The notes under the pieces are model-generated. The model saw only the letters and a program-made list of their open reading frames with translations. It did not search any database and had not been told where the DNA came from. 64,000 bases of DNA. It comes from Phellopilus nigrolimitatus. Taxonomy: Eukaryota > Basidiomycota > Agaricomycetes > Hymenochaetales > Hymenochaetaceae. Positions 33,819-45,895 of the stretch are shown here, piece after piece (the first letter of the stretch is position 1; each line of letters begins with the position of its first letter). The DNA lies in the NCBI GenBank assembly GCA_021029095.1, contig JAJOHG010000116.1, positions 22,643-86,642 on the forward strand. The letters are read 5' to 3'. The translations under genes were made by a program, and so were the position numbers.

Positions 33819-36006
33819 CTAGTTCAGAGGGAATCGGAACCACCTCGCCGGATCCTGCCAGCGCTCACGTGCTCTCTTCAGGTTGATAGTCACGTCGCCC
33901 TCCTTCCGCACGCGGACGATCGCCTCCAGGAATAATCTCTTCATCATTTCGTGTGCGTGGTCTGCGGGAATATCATCTTTCCAGTATGCCCATTTTACGT
34001 TCAAGTACCGTGACATCCTCAGCAGCATCCCAGCGACAAGTTTAAGCTTTGGATGGAGTCGTTTCTCCCAATTCTCGAGGCTGGATTCGTATAAAAACCC
34101 GAACCTTACATCGTAAGTGTCGCCAGGATTATGGTGTTCCATGTTTTCCACGAAATGATTATATTCGCGCGTCGGTCTGTCCTCGTCTCCTACGCAGGCG
34201 CGGCACAGAATGTAAGCGTAAAGCCAGAAGACGGATTCCATATCAAGATATGGGAGGTGCTCGAATGGCACTTTTTCTTTAGGCTCAACGATGAAAGGTG
34301 ACTTGTTGATTTCACTGACATAATCGTCGTGTCTCTTCTGGGCGTATGCACTGATATACAGTGCTCGCGCTTCGTCGGAAATCAGAGGAAATTTTATTCT
34401 TTTATGATCACCATCCCCGGAGAATGCGCCGGTACTGACGGCCATCGCGATATACATTGGAGTCCCCTGTGGAACGTTAGCAATGAATTTGGGAACAGGA
34501 AAACCTAATACGTACCGTCATGTCTGTCAAAGGAGCTCCCGATCCGAGCAGTGCCGCGTTATCCCAGTCAATCAACATAGCAATTTCCTTCACATTTTCG
34601 CTGTAAGGTATGTCTGAATGAAGTTCAACGTAAAAAGTGACAGAATATAACGCACAGGGCAGGGTCCAACACTTGTTCGATGTACTTCGTGACCTTGGGA
34701 TTTTGCTTCTTCGTGTCGTCAGGTTTATGCTTCGGGTTAATGACAATGTTGCTCTTGCTGATGTCGCGATGCAATGAATCGCGGTCCATCACGCAGAACT
34801 GGTGTACTGAAAGCCGAAGAAAGCGAGGCGATTACAGTTGGCCTGCGTAAGTAAGGTCGGGCGAAAAAAAGGAAATTGCTTACTGTGGACGATGTCGAAG
34901 CCGATCTTCAGCAATTGCAAGAGTGAGGTACATTCCTCCAGCGCGTCCCCATAGCTCTCTAGGATGGCTCTCATTTCTGTTACTTCCTCGTAGCTGCATA
35001 GACGGACGACGCCGGGAACGTAGCCTTCCTCGTGTATCTTCTCGAGGACCGCATCCTCGGTGAAGCGCATCTTCTTCTCCCGCCAAAGGTCCTTGATGAT
35101 GTAGTATCCACTCTGAAGGATCCACGTCTGTTTACCCCACGCAAGCGTGGAGAACAGCCTGACCGCTCCCATTTCGCCCTGTGCGGTCTTGACGATCCAG
35201 GTAAGCTTTCCGTCCTCCTCCTTCGATAACTGCATGGTAGAGTCGCGCTGCGGCAGGTCGTCGACGGCGTCGTAGAGCGTGTGCAAGAAGTAGAATAAGA
35301 GATGGACGTCCTTATCCCACTCGTATTGTTTCGAATATACGAGCCGCGACGCGTCGGACCAGCAGAAGCGGAAGATTTCGGCGGTGCACGTCATATAGAG
35401 AAGCCCAGCGATGTCGGGTCGCGCGCTGGGCAGGCCTCTCGCGTACGCGGCTGCGCGGTCAGATAACTCAGGATTTAAAAGCTCGACATCGACGAAGGAA
35501 ACGAGCTCAGTCGTATTCCAGCTCTTGGACGTAGGAATTCCAGTAGTCTTGTCATGAGTCACATCTTCGACGGCACCCAACTTGTCCCACACAGCAACCA
35601 GATCCGGCTCGTTAACAGCGTCGCTACTCTCTTCTTCCACACCGTCATCTACCGCGTGTAAACGACTCGGATGAAACAGTATGCAGTCACCTGTGCAGGG
35701 ATATGAATAACGGGTTGAGGCTGCAGTAGATATAGATGTGAGTTTCTCACCATCGTCATTGATGTTAATTTGACGGGCGACACGATGGCTCACGCGGGAG
35801 AGGATATTCAAAATCGGTTCGTATAAATCGTGTTCTGTGCCCTCTCCCATGTAGCTTTGGTCCGCCACAGCCGCCATACGGTCTATGTTCTCTTTGTAGA
35901 AAGTGCTAAACTCATCCGACGAGTCGACCTTTGACGGATCGATGCGAAGATATTTCTCGTGGAAGTCCTCGTCTCTCTTGATGTCCGCAGAGTCGAGGAC
36001 CGTCAT
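33819..36006 (-). CDS. FunK1 fungal-type protein kinase, copy B
   Basis: Five exons on the minus strand (35751-36006, 34884-35690, 34656-34806, 34516-34600, 33819-34466) give 648 aa. All exon lengths equal those of copy A except exon 2, which is exactly 342 nt (114 codons) shorter. The acidic segment after VTEMRA is missing and the frame continues directly with ILESYGDALEE. The catalytic pieces are conserved (LHRDIS, LIDWDNAALLGSG, GTPMYIA). The sequence is otherwise close to A. The start MTVLDSADIK matches A; an earlier in-frame ATG (MLTRRSK, 36027) is not conserved. It is divergent from F6 across a 358-bp spacer. It is the mirror counterpart of the F2/FunK1-A pair. Confidence 0.85.
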
Positions 36007-36364
36007 CTTGGACCGCCGAGTCAGCAAGCGAGCAGCGTTGTATCCTTCTGGTGGAAAGTGTCATTTTTTCATTAGTTGTTGGTGTTCAAGTAATTGGATG
36101 CCAACTTACCAATTGAAGGTTGGTGCGCGTCGAAAATTCAGAGCGCGGTGACTGGGGGGGATCGTGGTTGAGAAATAGTGGCGGAAAGACGCGTTGTGAA
36201 ACTCGAAGTCGCGTTGTCTATTGTTCTCACGTGATCGTGCCAGTTTGTGGCATGTGGCCGAAACTCCGAGTTCAAAAAGCGCGCGGCCGATCGTATGCGA
36301 CATACAGTCAACCCACACCTGCACTTCAGCATAGGCACAATTTGTCCTCCAGCGCACCTCCATC
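36007..36364. promoter_or_regulatory. Bidirectional promoter between FunK1-B and F6
   Basis: It matches the spacer at 10329-10679 inverted. CACGTG lies at 36228-36233, and 'gtttgtggcatgtggccgaaactccgag' in pieces plus the leader 'cctgcacttcagcataggcac' lie on the F-box side. Confidence 0.6.
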
Positions 36365-37804
36365 ATGCCATTTAGAACCAACAGCAATACTGCCGAGGAC
36401 CATGAGCGGCGTGTTCGGCCCAGACTTGAAAATCATCCGAACACCGAATCCGCCTCTCCCTCATCCCAGCCTTCAATGGCGGATGAGAGCACTCTCATCC
36501 AGGCCCACCGCATGCCCGCTCCATTTTCCTCTCATAGAGCCCTTGCGATTTCCGAAGTCTTGCTCCATATATTCTCGTACTTCACATACACCGATCTTGG
36601 CGTTGTCTCATACACGAGGATCGCACCCGTGGCCGTATCTCAAGTCAACCACCAGTGGAGACTCGTCGCTCTATCCTTTTCCCGCTTGTGGGCAAGCTTT
36701 GGATTCATGATGAGTGGCTCTGACTTCGACGGGACATCCCTCCGTACGGCCGAGGGCGAAATAGTGAACCTGGTGCTGGTGGAAAAGTGGTGGAACCGTT
36801 TCCTCGACAGGTCGCGAAACGCAGATTTGACGGTCATAATCGGATCTTGGGGCACCTTGAGGAATGAAAATATGTGCAGCTTGGAAAACTACCGGATAAT
36901 ACGCTCTATCACTGACGAGACTGTCCTCAAACACGGAAGTCGGCTAGAGTTCCTCCAATTGCGCTTTCTCTTTAATCATTATCCGATACCTCGTGATCCT
37001 GAGGAGGGTCCGTGTATAAAGGATATGCCAAGACTTAAATGGCTGCACCTTGCGAGCTCGTGTAATGTGAATGTTGATATAGGTCCGAAAAGCATGCCCA
37101 ATCTTACAGAGCTCGATTGCGCTGGTTTTATTGAGCGTCCTTTCCAAGCCCCCCAAACACAATTGTTGACCTTGTCGGTTCACCTCTTTGGGGTCTCTGC
37201 TGTTGTCGTACCGGAATGGAACAATTTGAAAGAGATCCTACGCCTTTCCCCGTATTTGAGGAAAGTGTCGTGCAGCTTCGCTTTTGTACGCTTCGATCTT
37301 GGAAACCTCGAGCCGCTGTCGAGTCGTCGACGGCGGCTCGAAGCTTTGCGTTTACAGGCCCTTCAGGAAGTGCATTTCAAGTTCATATACCCAATTCCAC
37401 GATTTACACGCCAAGTTCTGGATATTCTCGAACTTCCAGGGCTTGTTTGTCTCGAGTTCGGAATAGACGCAGAGCTGCCCGGCGCATGGGCGGGCATCGA
37501 CGCTCTCCTACTTCGCTCACGAGCACCGCTGAAGACACTCATCCTTACGCACGTCGGCTCTTCGTCCGACATTGCCAAATCGCCTCGAGTAAATGACGAT
37601 CGCATTTTGAGAATTCTGCGCGCCGCACCACACCTGGAGAACGTGGATCTGCGACGAATTGATATCGGGGATTACTTGCGCGGGGTTCTGGATCCTGAGG
37701 ATGCGTCTGTCCGCCAGCATCTAGGTATACTCCCCAAGTTGCGCAGCGTTGATATTACGCCTCGTCTCGAATCTGTTGAAGCGACACAGATAGGGCTTGC
37801 TTGA
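36365..37804 (+). CDS. F-box protein, copy F6
   Basis: A single exon of 479 aa. The F-box-like motif is at about residues 57-100 (HRALAISEVLLHIFSYF, VSQVNHQWRLVALSFSRLW), followed by a leucine-rich region. The tail ...LESVEATQIGLA is identical to that of F2, whose 3' flank it also shares (37805-38010 and 8690-8900). It is thus the intact right-arm counterpart of the interrupted F2. It has a small insertion near residue 320 (SSRRRRLEALRLQAL) relative to other copies. It is paired head-to-head with FunK1-B. Predicted SCF substrate adaptor by family knowledge only. Confidence 0.86.
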   Translation: MPFRTNSNTAEDHERRVRPRLENHPNTESASPSSQPSMADESTLIQAHRMPAPFSSHRALAISEVLLHIFSYFTYTDLGVVSYTRIAPVAVSQVNHQWRLVALSFSRLWASFGFMMSGSDFDGTSLRTAEGEIVNLVLVEKWWNRFLDRSRNADLTVIIGSWGTLRNENMCSLENYRIIRSITDETVLKHGSRLEFLQLRFLFNHYPIPRDPEEGPCIKDMPRLKWLHLASSCNVNVDIGPKSMPNLTELDCAGFIERPFQAPQTQLLTLSVHLFGVSAVVVPEWNNLKEILRLSPYLRKVSCSFAFVRFDLGNLEPLSSRRRRLEALRLQALQEVHFKFIYPIPRFTRQVLDILELPGLVCLEFGIDAELPGAWAGIDALLLRSRAPLKTLILTHVGSSSDIAKSPRVNDDRILRILRAAPHLENVDLRRIDIGDYLRGVLDPEDASVRQHLGILPKLRSVDITPRLESVEATQIGLA

Positions 37805-38508
37805 TCAAGTTGGCTCCGATCATGGGGGTAGCGAAGGGTTGCAACGCACGATTGGATTGGAAACGTCGTCGGAGATTGACGAATGAAGAAGGAAGAAATG
37901 CGAAGTGTTGACTGATTTAAAAGTGAGATTTCTCTCAAATGTGTATGCGATTTACTGGGAACGGCGGAATGTTCATAATAAAACTGATAGCTTTGTCTCT
38001 CCATATCATGATTTCCCGAGTCACATATCTCCTGTTAGTTTATGTCGCGATTTCCTGTTTCTCTTGCTCAGCAGGATATGACGGTCATACGTTTCACTTC
38101 TGAAAAAGCGGGACAGTCCAGAGATAAGGAATGTGGACCTCTTGGACTGGCCGTACCAATATGTCTCATATATAATCCAGCCAAGTAGCCCACTTGTCGT
38201 GTTTCTACATTTCGGAAATTGAAGGCTCGCATCAACAGTGAGTCCAAAGGGCAAGGATTACCATAAAAGTATCGACACCTTCCGCGTTCAGGCATGACGA
38301 CAATTTGGGGCCGATGACGACAAGTCACATGATCTCGGCGCCCCAGCACCACAAACGCGCGTCATAGATTGTGTCGGCGCCCGAACTCTGAATCTCCCAG
38401 ATATAAGGCGCGCACACGGGCTTCCTCTCCTCCAATACACGTTTTATACACGCCTCGCACACGCCCAGACTCCAGCCACTTCATCTACCGATACACATAC
38501 TTAACAAC
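37805..38508. other. Spacer: end of inverted duplication and promoter of the small protein gene
   Basis: Similarity to the left arm ends at about 38010. The remaining ~500 bases are unique. About 38400-38407 'atataagg' may serve as a TATA box for the gene at 38509. A pyrimidine-rich tract (cttcctctcctcc) follows it. Confidence 0.45.
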
Positions 38509-38863
38509 ATGGCCTCCAACCAGTCCTCCGACGCCGGAAACGCTGCTCAGAACGCCAACCCCGGCAACGGCGGCAGCGGTGGAGACGCCCTCGACAAGGG
38601 TGTCGACTTCGCCGAGAAGAAGAGCGGCCACGAGATGGTGCGTACATATACATATCGTTCTACGTTTCCGCTCGATTTGCTGACAACATTTGTCTTTTCT
38701 AGAACCCTTCGACCACGGAGAAGATCAGCGACGGGATACGCACCGGATTCAAGAAAATGACTGGTAAATACTTGAGATTACTGGCTGTTTTTTCTTGCTC
38801 GGTGCTGAACTCTGTCGTGTCTCAGGCAAGGACGTTCCCATCAAAGACCAGGAATATAAATGA
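38509..38863 (+). CDS. Small hydrophilic protein, 75 aa
   Basis: Three exons (38509-38637, 38703-38763, 38826-38863) give 75 aa; introns are 65 and 62 nt, GT-AG. The sequence is Gly/Asn/Asp/Lys rich with no hydrophobic stretch: MASNQSSDAGNAAQNANPGN, then GVDFAEKKSGHEMNPSTTEK, then GFKKMTGKDVPIKDQEYK. Small fungal proteins of this composition are often abundant and stress- or growth-phase-related, but I cannot assign a named family. Three tiny exons that keep one frame, a clean stop and a probable TATA box ~110 bp upstream support a real gene despite its size. Confidence 0.72.
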
Positions 38864-39880
38864 ATGGTCGGTTGCTCCGCTGCTCCGACACATCGCAGCT
38901 CATTTTTCCTCGAGTCTGGACTGAAGATTATCGTATTGTTAAGTAACAAATGACTGCACTTGTATGTATTACTAGAAGATGTCGAAACGTCGTGAATGCC
39001 TTCTGCAGAGATAATTTGAATCCGAAAGCCAATACGTACAGCAATAAGTCAATGGCGTCCCAGCGATGGCCCCTAGAGCACATCGTTACGCTATCGTCGG
39101 GTTTTTTTTTTCACCGGTGTTCTCGAGAGCTACCAAAACATCGGCTTTGACACTCGTGAACTTGATTCAAGGGAGAACAGGATGGGATGATTGACCGACA
39201 GCTGTCGAGCCGACGAACGGTCTCGCCATTGATATTTGTATTAATATTTATATCATTCTCTTACAACTTTTGCCAAAGTACCACGAGCAATCTCATCGAT
39301 GTCCTTCGCTCGTGTTCGCCATCGCCATTGCCAGTCAGCCTGAACAAGTCGTTCGCCTCCGTCGAAATTATACGCGGCGGCCTGCGCACCGACATGATCG
39401 AGTATTTCGCAGCAGCATCCCAATTCCCGTTTTTAAATTCAGCAATATCTGCGGAGACGTACTGCTTCAGGAATGTATAGAAAGCCTGTGCGATTTCGAC
39501 CTGCCTCGGTCAGCGGCCCGCGGGGAGACACTGAGACTATAGCAGTAGCAGGCATCGGCGGCGGTCGCGCTGCGAGACTGCAATCCGCTAGCGATGAAAA
39601 GGGGACGAGAGCCGATGTCTTCCATCATTTGATCGTTTTGCGGGCGGCAGATAGCAGCTCAACGCGCGGTCCTATATAATTTGCTACGGGCGACCAGCGT
39701 TGGTGAAGGAAAGGTTAGAATGCATAGCTCATCGGGGAGTTTTGGGTACGCTGAACGACTCCGCATATGATGGACGAAAATCTGGCTTGTAAGATGATCA
39801 CTGGTCGTTCGACGAGCGGAAACGCGATTCTACTCCGCTGTTGGCCTGACACTGACGACTAGTTGTGCTCAACTGCCGTG

Positions 39881-40377
39881 CTAGAGACGGGCTTTCTTCC
39901 GAACAAGTTCTACAGGTCCTCGCACTTCTTTCGGAGCATTGTCTGAGCGATTTCGAAGCTGAATAAAAAACCGTACGAGGTCGAGTGTGATCACTAAGTC
40001 GAATTAGACTAGACAAGAGATCCAGACGGCACTGTCGATGCACGCTCACATCGAGGCTCAAAGTGACGATTCCGCAGTTTGAGTTGCGATGTCCACCCCC
40101 ATCCGAGGAGAACGCCGTGGCCGAATAGGATGTTTCCGAAGAAGTCTTGGACATCTGGCAAGAGATGTCCAGTAGCGCTGCAATCTCAGCATAAATAGCT
40201 CGGGCTAGCAATAATTGGGCAGTCCGTTCGACAAGATATCTCAGTATAAACAGCACCCGGTCGAGTATCGCTGTAGAACATGATGGAAGGGGTAAGAGTG
40301 CCGTAGTACTTATCCATCGGTTGGCACGCACGCGGTGTCCGAGTCGCTGTGCCGCACATTCTGCAACCTACCACCAC
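39881..40377 (-). CDS. Doubtful hypothetical gene
   Basis: Two minus-strand stretches look like coding. The upper one (about 40330 down to 40060) reads LDRVLFILRYLVERTAQLLL and AEIAALLDISCQMSKTSSET. The lower one (about 39985 down to 39881) reads VITLDLVRFFIQLRNRSDNA and then PKEVRGPVELVRKKARL-stop, directly after a cttag acceptor. A donor of the right phase is unclear (a gtggac at about 40093 would fit), so the exon join and start are not settled. No family is recognised. It could be a degraded gene. Confidence 0.3.
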
Positions 40378-40425
40378 GGTCTACGACATAACTCATCTTG
40401 CATTCAGAAATCCCGAACCTGAAAA

Positions 40426-41878
40426 ATGACCGGTTATCTTCCGACGCTGGAGTCTCTCGCCAAAGTGAGCGTAACCAAGGTCGGATTTGTTCTCCGGCTA
40501 ACTGAATTGCCATAGGGCGCATTCGCTTCGGCGGTTGGTTTCTCGACTTTGAGTGCGACCACCTTGCCCTCTGCTGCTATCGCGTTTCCAAGCACTTATA
40601 TTTCGTATTTCCATTATGTGGTCAGGTCTCGGGCTTCTCTACTATGGCCAAAACTATTTAATATATCCCTCCGCGTTCCCGCCTGGCTCGAGAACGGGTA
40701 TGTGGTATACGCGGTGTGCCGCTGCGCCGCACTGACGAGCTTCGTACTTTTAATTTTCCAGAGGTATCCCGGCCGACCGACTTCGAGCTCCCATATTACG
40801 AGGACCTCATTCTCGATACACCCGACCACGTAAAAGTGCGCGCCTATCTGCTCGTGCAGCGGAAGGACCTGGAGCAGGGCGACTCGGTGGTCTTTTCGGA
40901 GGGCTCGCGGGAGATGACGGACAGCGAGGTACGCGCCCGAGTTCGCGCTTTCCGCTTCCATCTTCTGACGCGCTTAACTATAGTATGCTGCGTCGCGCCC
41001 GACGGTGCTCATGTTCCACGGGAACGGCGGAAACGCGGGCCACCGCATACCGCTCGCGAAGATGTTCTTCGTGCAGATGCGCTGCAACGTGCTCATGCTG
41101 TCCTACCGTGGGTACGGGCTGTCGGAAGGCTCGCCGTCCGAGAAAGGTGTGTTTTGTATTATTCTTATCATGCGCTTCCTTCCAAGTGGACTGAGATTCA
41201 ACGTCTTCGCAGGAATCCGCCTGGATGCGCAAACTGCGCTTGATCACGTCACATCGCACCCCACACTGTCCAGGACACCCATCGTGCGTACTCGTAGGGC
41301 TCTGCTGTAGTCCACGATCTTACGACCTTGCTTTCCCAGGTTCTATATGGCCAGTCTATCGGCGGCGCAGTAGCCATCGACCTCGCCAGCCGAAATCCGT
41401 CCACCGTTCGTCCTATCATCGTGCTGCACGGTCTCCCCGCTCACCGCCCATCTTGTTCTTATCAGATCCGCGCGCTCGTGCTTGAAAACACGTTCCTCTC
41501 GCTCCCGCGGCTCATCCCCACCGCGATGCCCATGCTGTCGCGCGTCGCGTTCCTGTGCCACCAGAAGTGGGACTCCGTCTCGAAGCTCCCGCTCATCCCG
41601 GCCGAGACGCCGGTGCTCATGCTCAGCGGCGCGCGGGACGAGATCGTGCCGGCGGTGCACATGGAGGAGCTCGAGCGCCTGCTGCGCGAGCCGGTCCCCG
41701 GCAAACGCCGGCCTGGGCAGCTTGTGAAGTTCCATGGAGGATCACATAGTGAGTGGTTACACGTGTCTCCACGACCACAAAGGAGGGTGGCTGATTGACT
41801 GTTCATGGCGCAGATGATACGTGCATCCAGCCAGGCTACTGGACTGCCGTCCACGAGTTCATTGCGCGTATCCGGTGA
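40426..41878 (+). CDS. Bem46/ABHD13-like alpha/beta hydrolase
   Basis: Nine exons (40426-40464, 40516-40552, 40626-40697, 40762-40928, 40984-41146, 41213-41283, 41340-41405, 41466-41748, 41814-41878) give 320 aa. The short hydrophobic N-terminal segment (about 13-45, running into LGLLYYGQNYLIYPSAFP) would anchor it in a membrane, as for the Bem46 family. The catalytic set is visible: oxyanion HGNGGNAG, nucleophile S189 in GQSIGG, D263 in GARDEIVP and probably H299 in GGSHND. Length is typical for the family. The natural substrate is unknown; Bem46 is linked to cell polarity in other fungi. The end of exon 7 is uncertain: a donor at 41421 would add five residues. Confidence 0.88.
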
Positions 41879-43270
41879 CGGCTTTCCTTACTTTTTCTTT
41901 ACTTTTCTTTTCTTTTCTGGATTTCCGCACTATAAAGAGTTTTTTTTTTTTTTCTCAACTGGAGCAGGGCCTTATTCGTGTGTTGTATATGGTCCAATTG
42001 TGTTAAATACAAATAATCAACTACGTCGAGCAAGGGAAAGCGCGAAGCGATGTGCGAGCTGTGCGTCGGTACGTACGGGGAAAGCTCTGTGAGAGACTTT
42101 GCTGCGAGGCATGACCACCGTCGTTATTGAGCTGGCCAGCTGTCCGTTGGCAGCTTATGATTTGGGATGATGTGGAGAATTCTCCGCACATGCACCTGAC
42201 ACCATTGATTATAAGCGTTCAGAACTTGAAAACGTGCGGCCACCCGTTTTCTATGATTGAAAAATCTTCAAGGCGATTCATGTTGAAATACGAGGGGCGA
42301 GGTCGCCAGCAGTCGCACACAGAGAGGTCCGTTTGTCCCGTTGGCGGTGGTGGGCCGTGGGCAAACGCGATAGATAGCAAGTTACAGACAGTCGGCCTAC
42401 AGTTGATTATCTCATAACGAATAAGCTACTAATGCATAAATCTATTAATGCATAGAAAATGGTGGGTCCCGACGTCGTGCCCGCGTTAATATGCACAAAA
42501 TCTACTATTTAATATTGCATAAGACTTTGGCAGTTTATGCATAAATATATAGGTAATTTTAGAAATTTTGGGATCCAATTTTTTGAAAATACATCCCACA
42601 ATGCTATAGAACTGCTTACTTCGGACAATGTTCCAGGATTACGCTTTAAAAGGTATGGATTTTCTAAGGTTCTGTCATGACATAATATGCCATATTCGGA
42701 TAGTGCTGAGCTTAGTCACTCCCTATAACAAGAAATGTATTTTTTAAATCATTTAAAAATCATTTAAATATATGTACTATTGCATAATATCTGTTAATGC
42801 ATAGGAAATCCTGGAACGAGCGTATGCATTATGAGATAATCAACTGTATATGCTAGTCGCTTACTAATCTACCCGATTCCCGAAACAGTTTTTGAGGGTT
42901 CGCAGAAATTCCAACAATTCAGAATGGGTATTGCAAGTCACAGGAGGATTCCATAGTTCTGCGCCCTATATGATCAATTGTTGAATTCATAAAAGACTTT
43001 AGTGAGTAAATAAAATCATCCTAAGTTGTGTAACACTGTAAGGTCGCGCAGGCAACCAATTGAACCATGACTCCGGACGAAGTGCACGTGACGAAGGGCG
43101 TCGCGGACCCGGCGGTCGTCCAACTCTGCTAGCCGAGCGCGCATTTCTAGCCACAACCACAAGGTCCACGCCACCAAACTCAACTTGCTGCCTACTCCTT
43201 GCTAACTCGCGACATTTCTTGAGTTTCGCCTCGCCAACTTCTACTTACTTGTACGCGAATTTCCTGGCAG
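41879..43270. other. Gene-free stretch with a TIR element
   Basis: No gene is seen. Poly-T and T-rich tracts lie at about 41885-41955. The AT-rich middle is the TIR element at 42400-42846. About 43060-43270 is the likely 5' region of chk1. Confidence 0.5.
42400..42846. mobile_element. Short TIR element (MITE-like), 447 bp, TA target site
   Basis: The left end CAGTTGATTATCTCATAA is the exact inverse of the right end (TTATGAGATAATCAACTG), and both are flanked by TA (42398-42399, 42847-42848). It is AT rich with repeated 'aatgcata' units, as in the elements at 1850-6023, but the terminal sequence differs (CAGTTGATTATC against CAGTCGAACTTC). It has no coding capacity. It is probably a Tc1/mariner-type non-autonomous element of a related family. 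Confidence 0.8.
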
Positions 43271-45321
<2,051 letters not shown>

Positions 45322-45895
45322 TTTTAAGTGTATTTTAGGCTTTATTGACATCTTTCTGAACCGGGCCAGCCTCTTTTTGTATGTGATCTGCTGATAGGTA
45401 TATCTGAAAAATGTATTCCGATGTAAATGTATAATAGTAAATGCACTAGCGACATTTACTGTCTGGGACAGAAGACACCGAATTTTCTCTGTTTGGCTTC
45501 GAGCGTGACTTTCCACGTGTACTGTGACTTTACTGTGACTTTACGCGTTTTTGTCAAGCTGTAAGTGGTCCATCCGTTCGAGCTACGAAAAGACTTTCAT
45601 GGACGCCATGAAGGTAATATCATACATTCGGATAAGCAGGACCTACTATCACGGAACTTTAAAGGTTGCCCTGCCACTCAGTTAGGGTGATTCTATCAGT
45701 GATGTGAACAAAATAACCACATGTACAGATGATTGCTTGATTGATCCACATATTCGAACACGAAACCCCTTGTTTTCGCAGCTTTCGTCTACGACGACTT
45801 GATAAACAGCTTCTGTCTGTATCCGCTCGATCTCTTGCATCTAACCCGGCAGGAAGCAAGTGTGTGTCGAAATCGTTTTTTCGGTCACTGGCAGG
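45322..45895. other. Gene-free spacer
   Basis: No gene is seen. The stretch around 45570-45630 ('cgttcgagct(a/g)cgaaaa', 'acgccat', 'gtaatatca') recurs at 50375-50425, upstream of the paralogous gene B. It marks the 5' limit of the tandem duplication. Confidence 0.5.
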
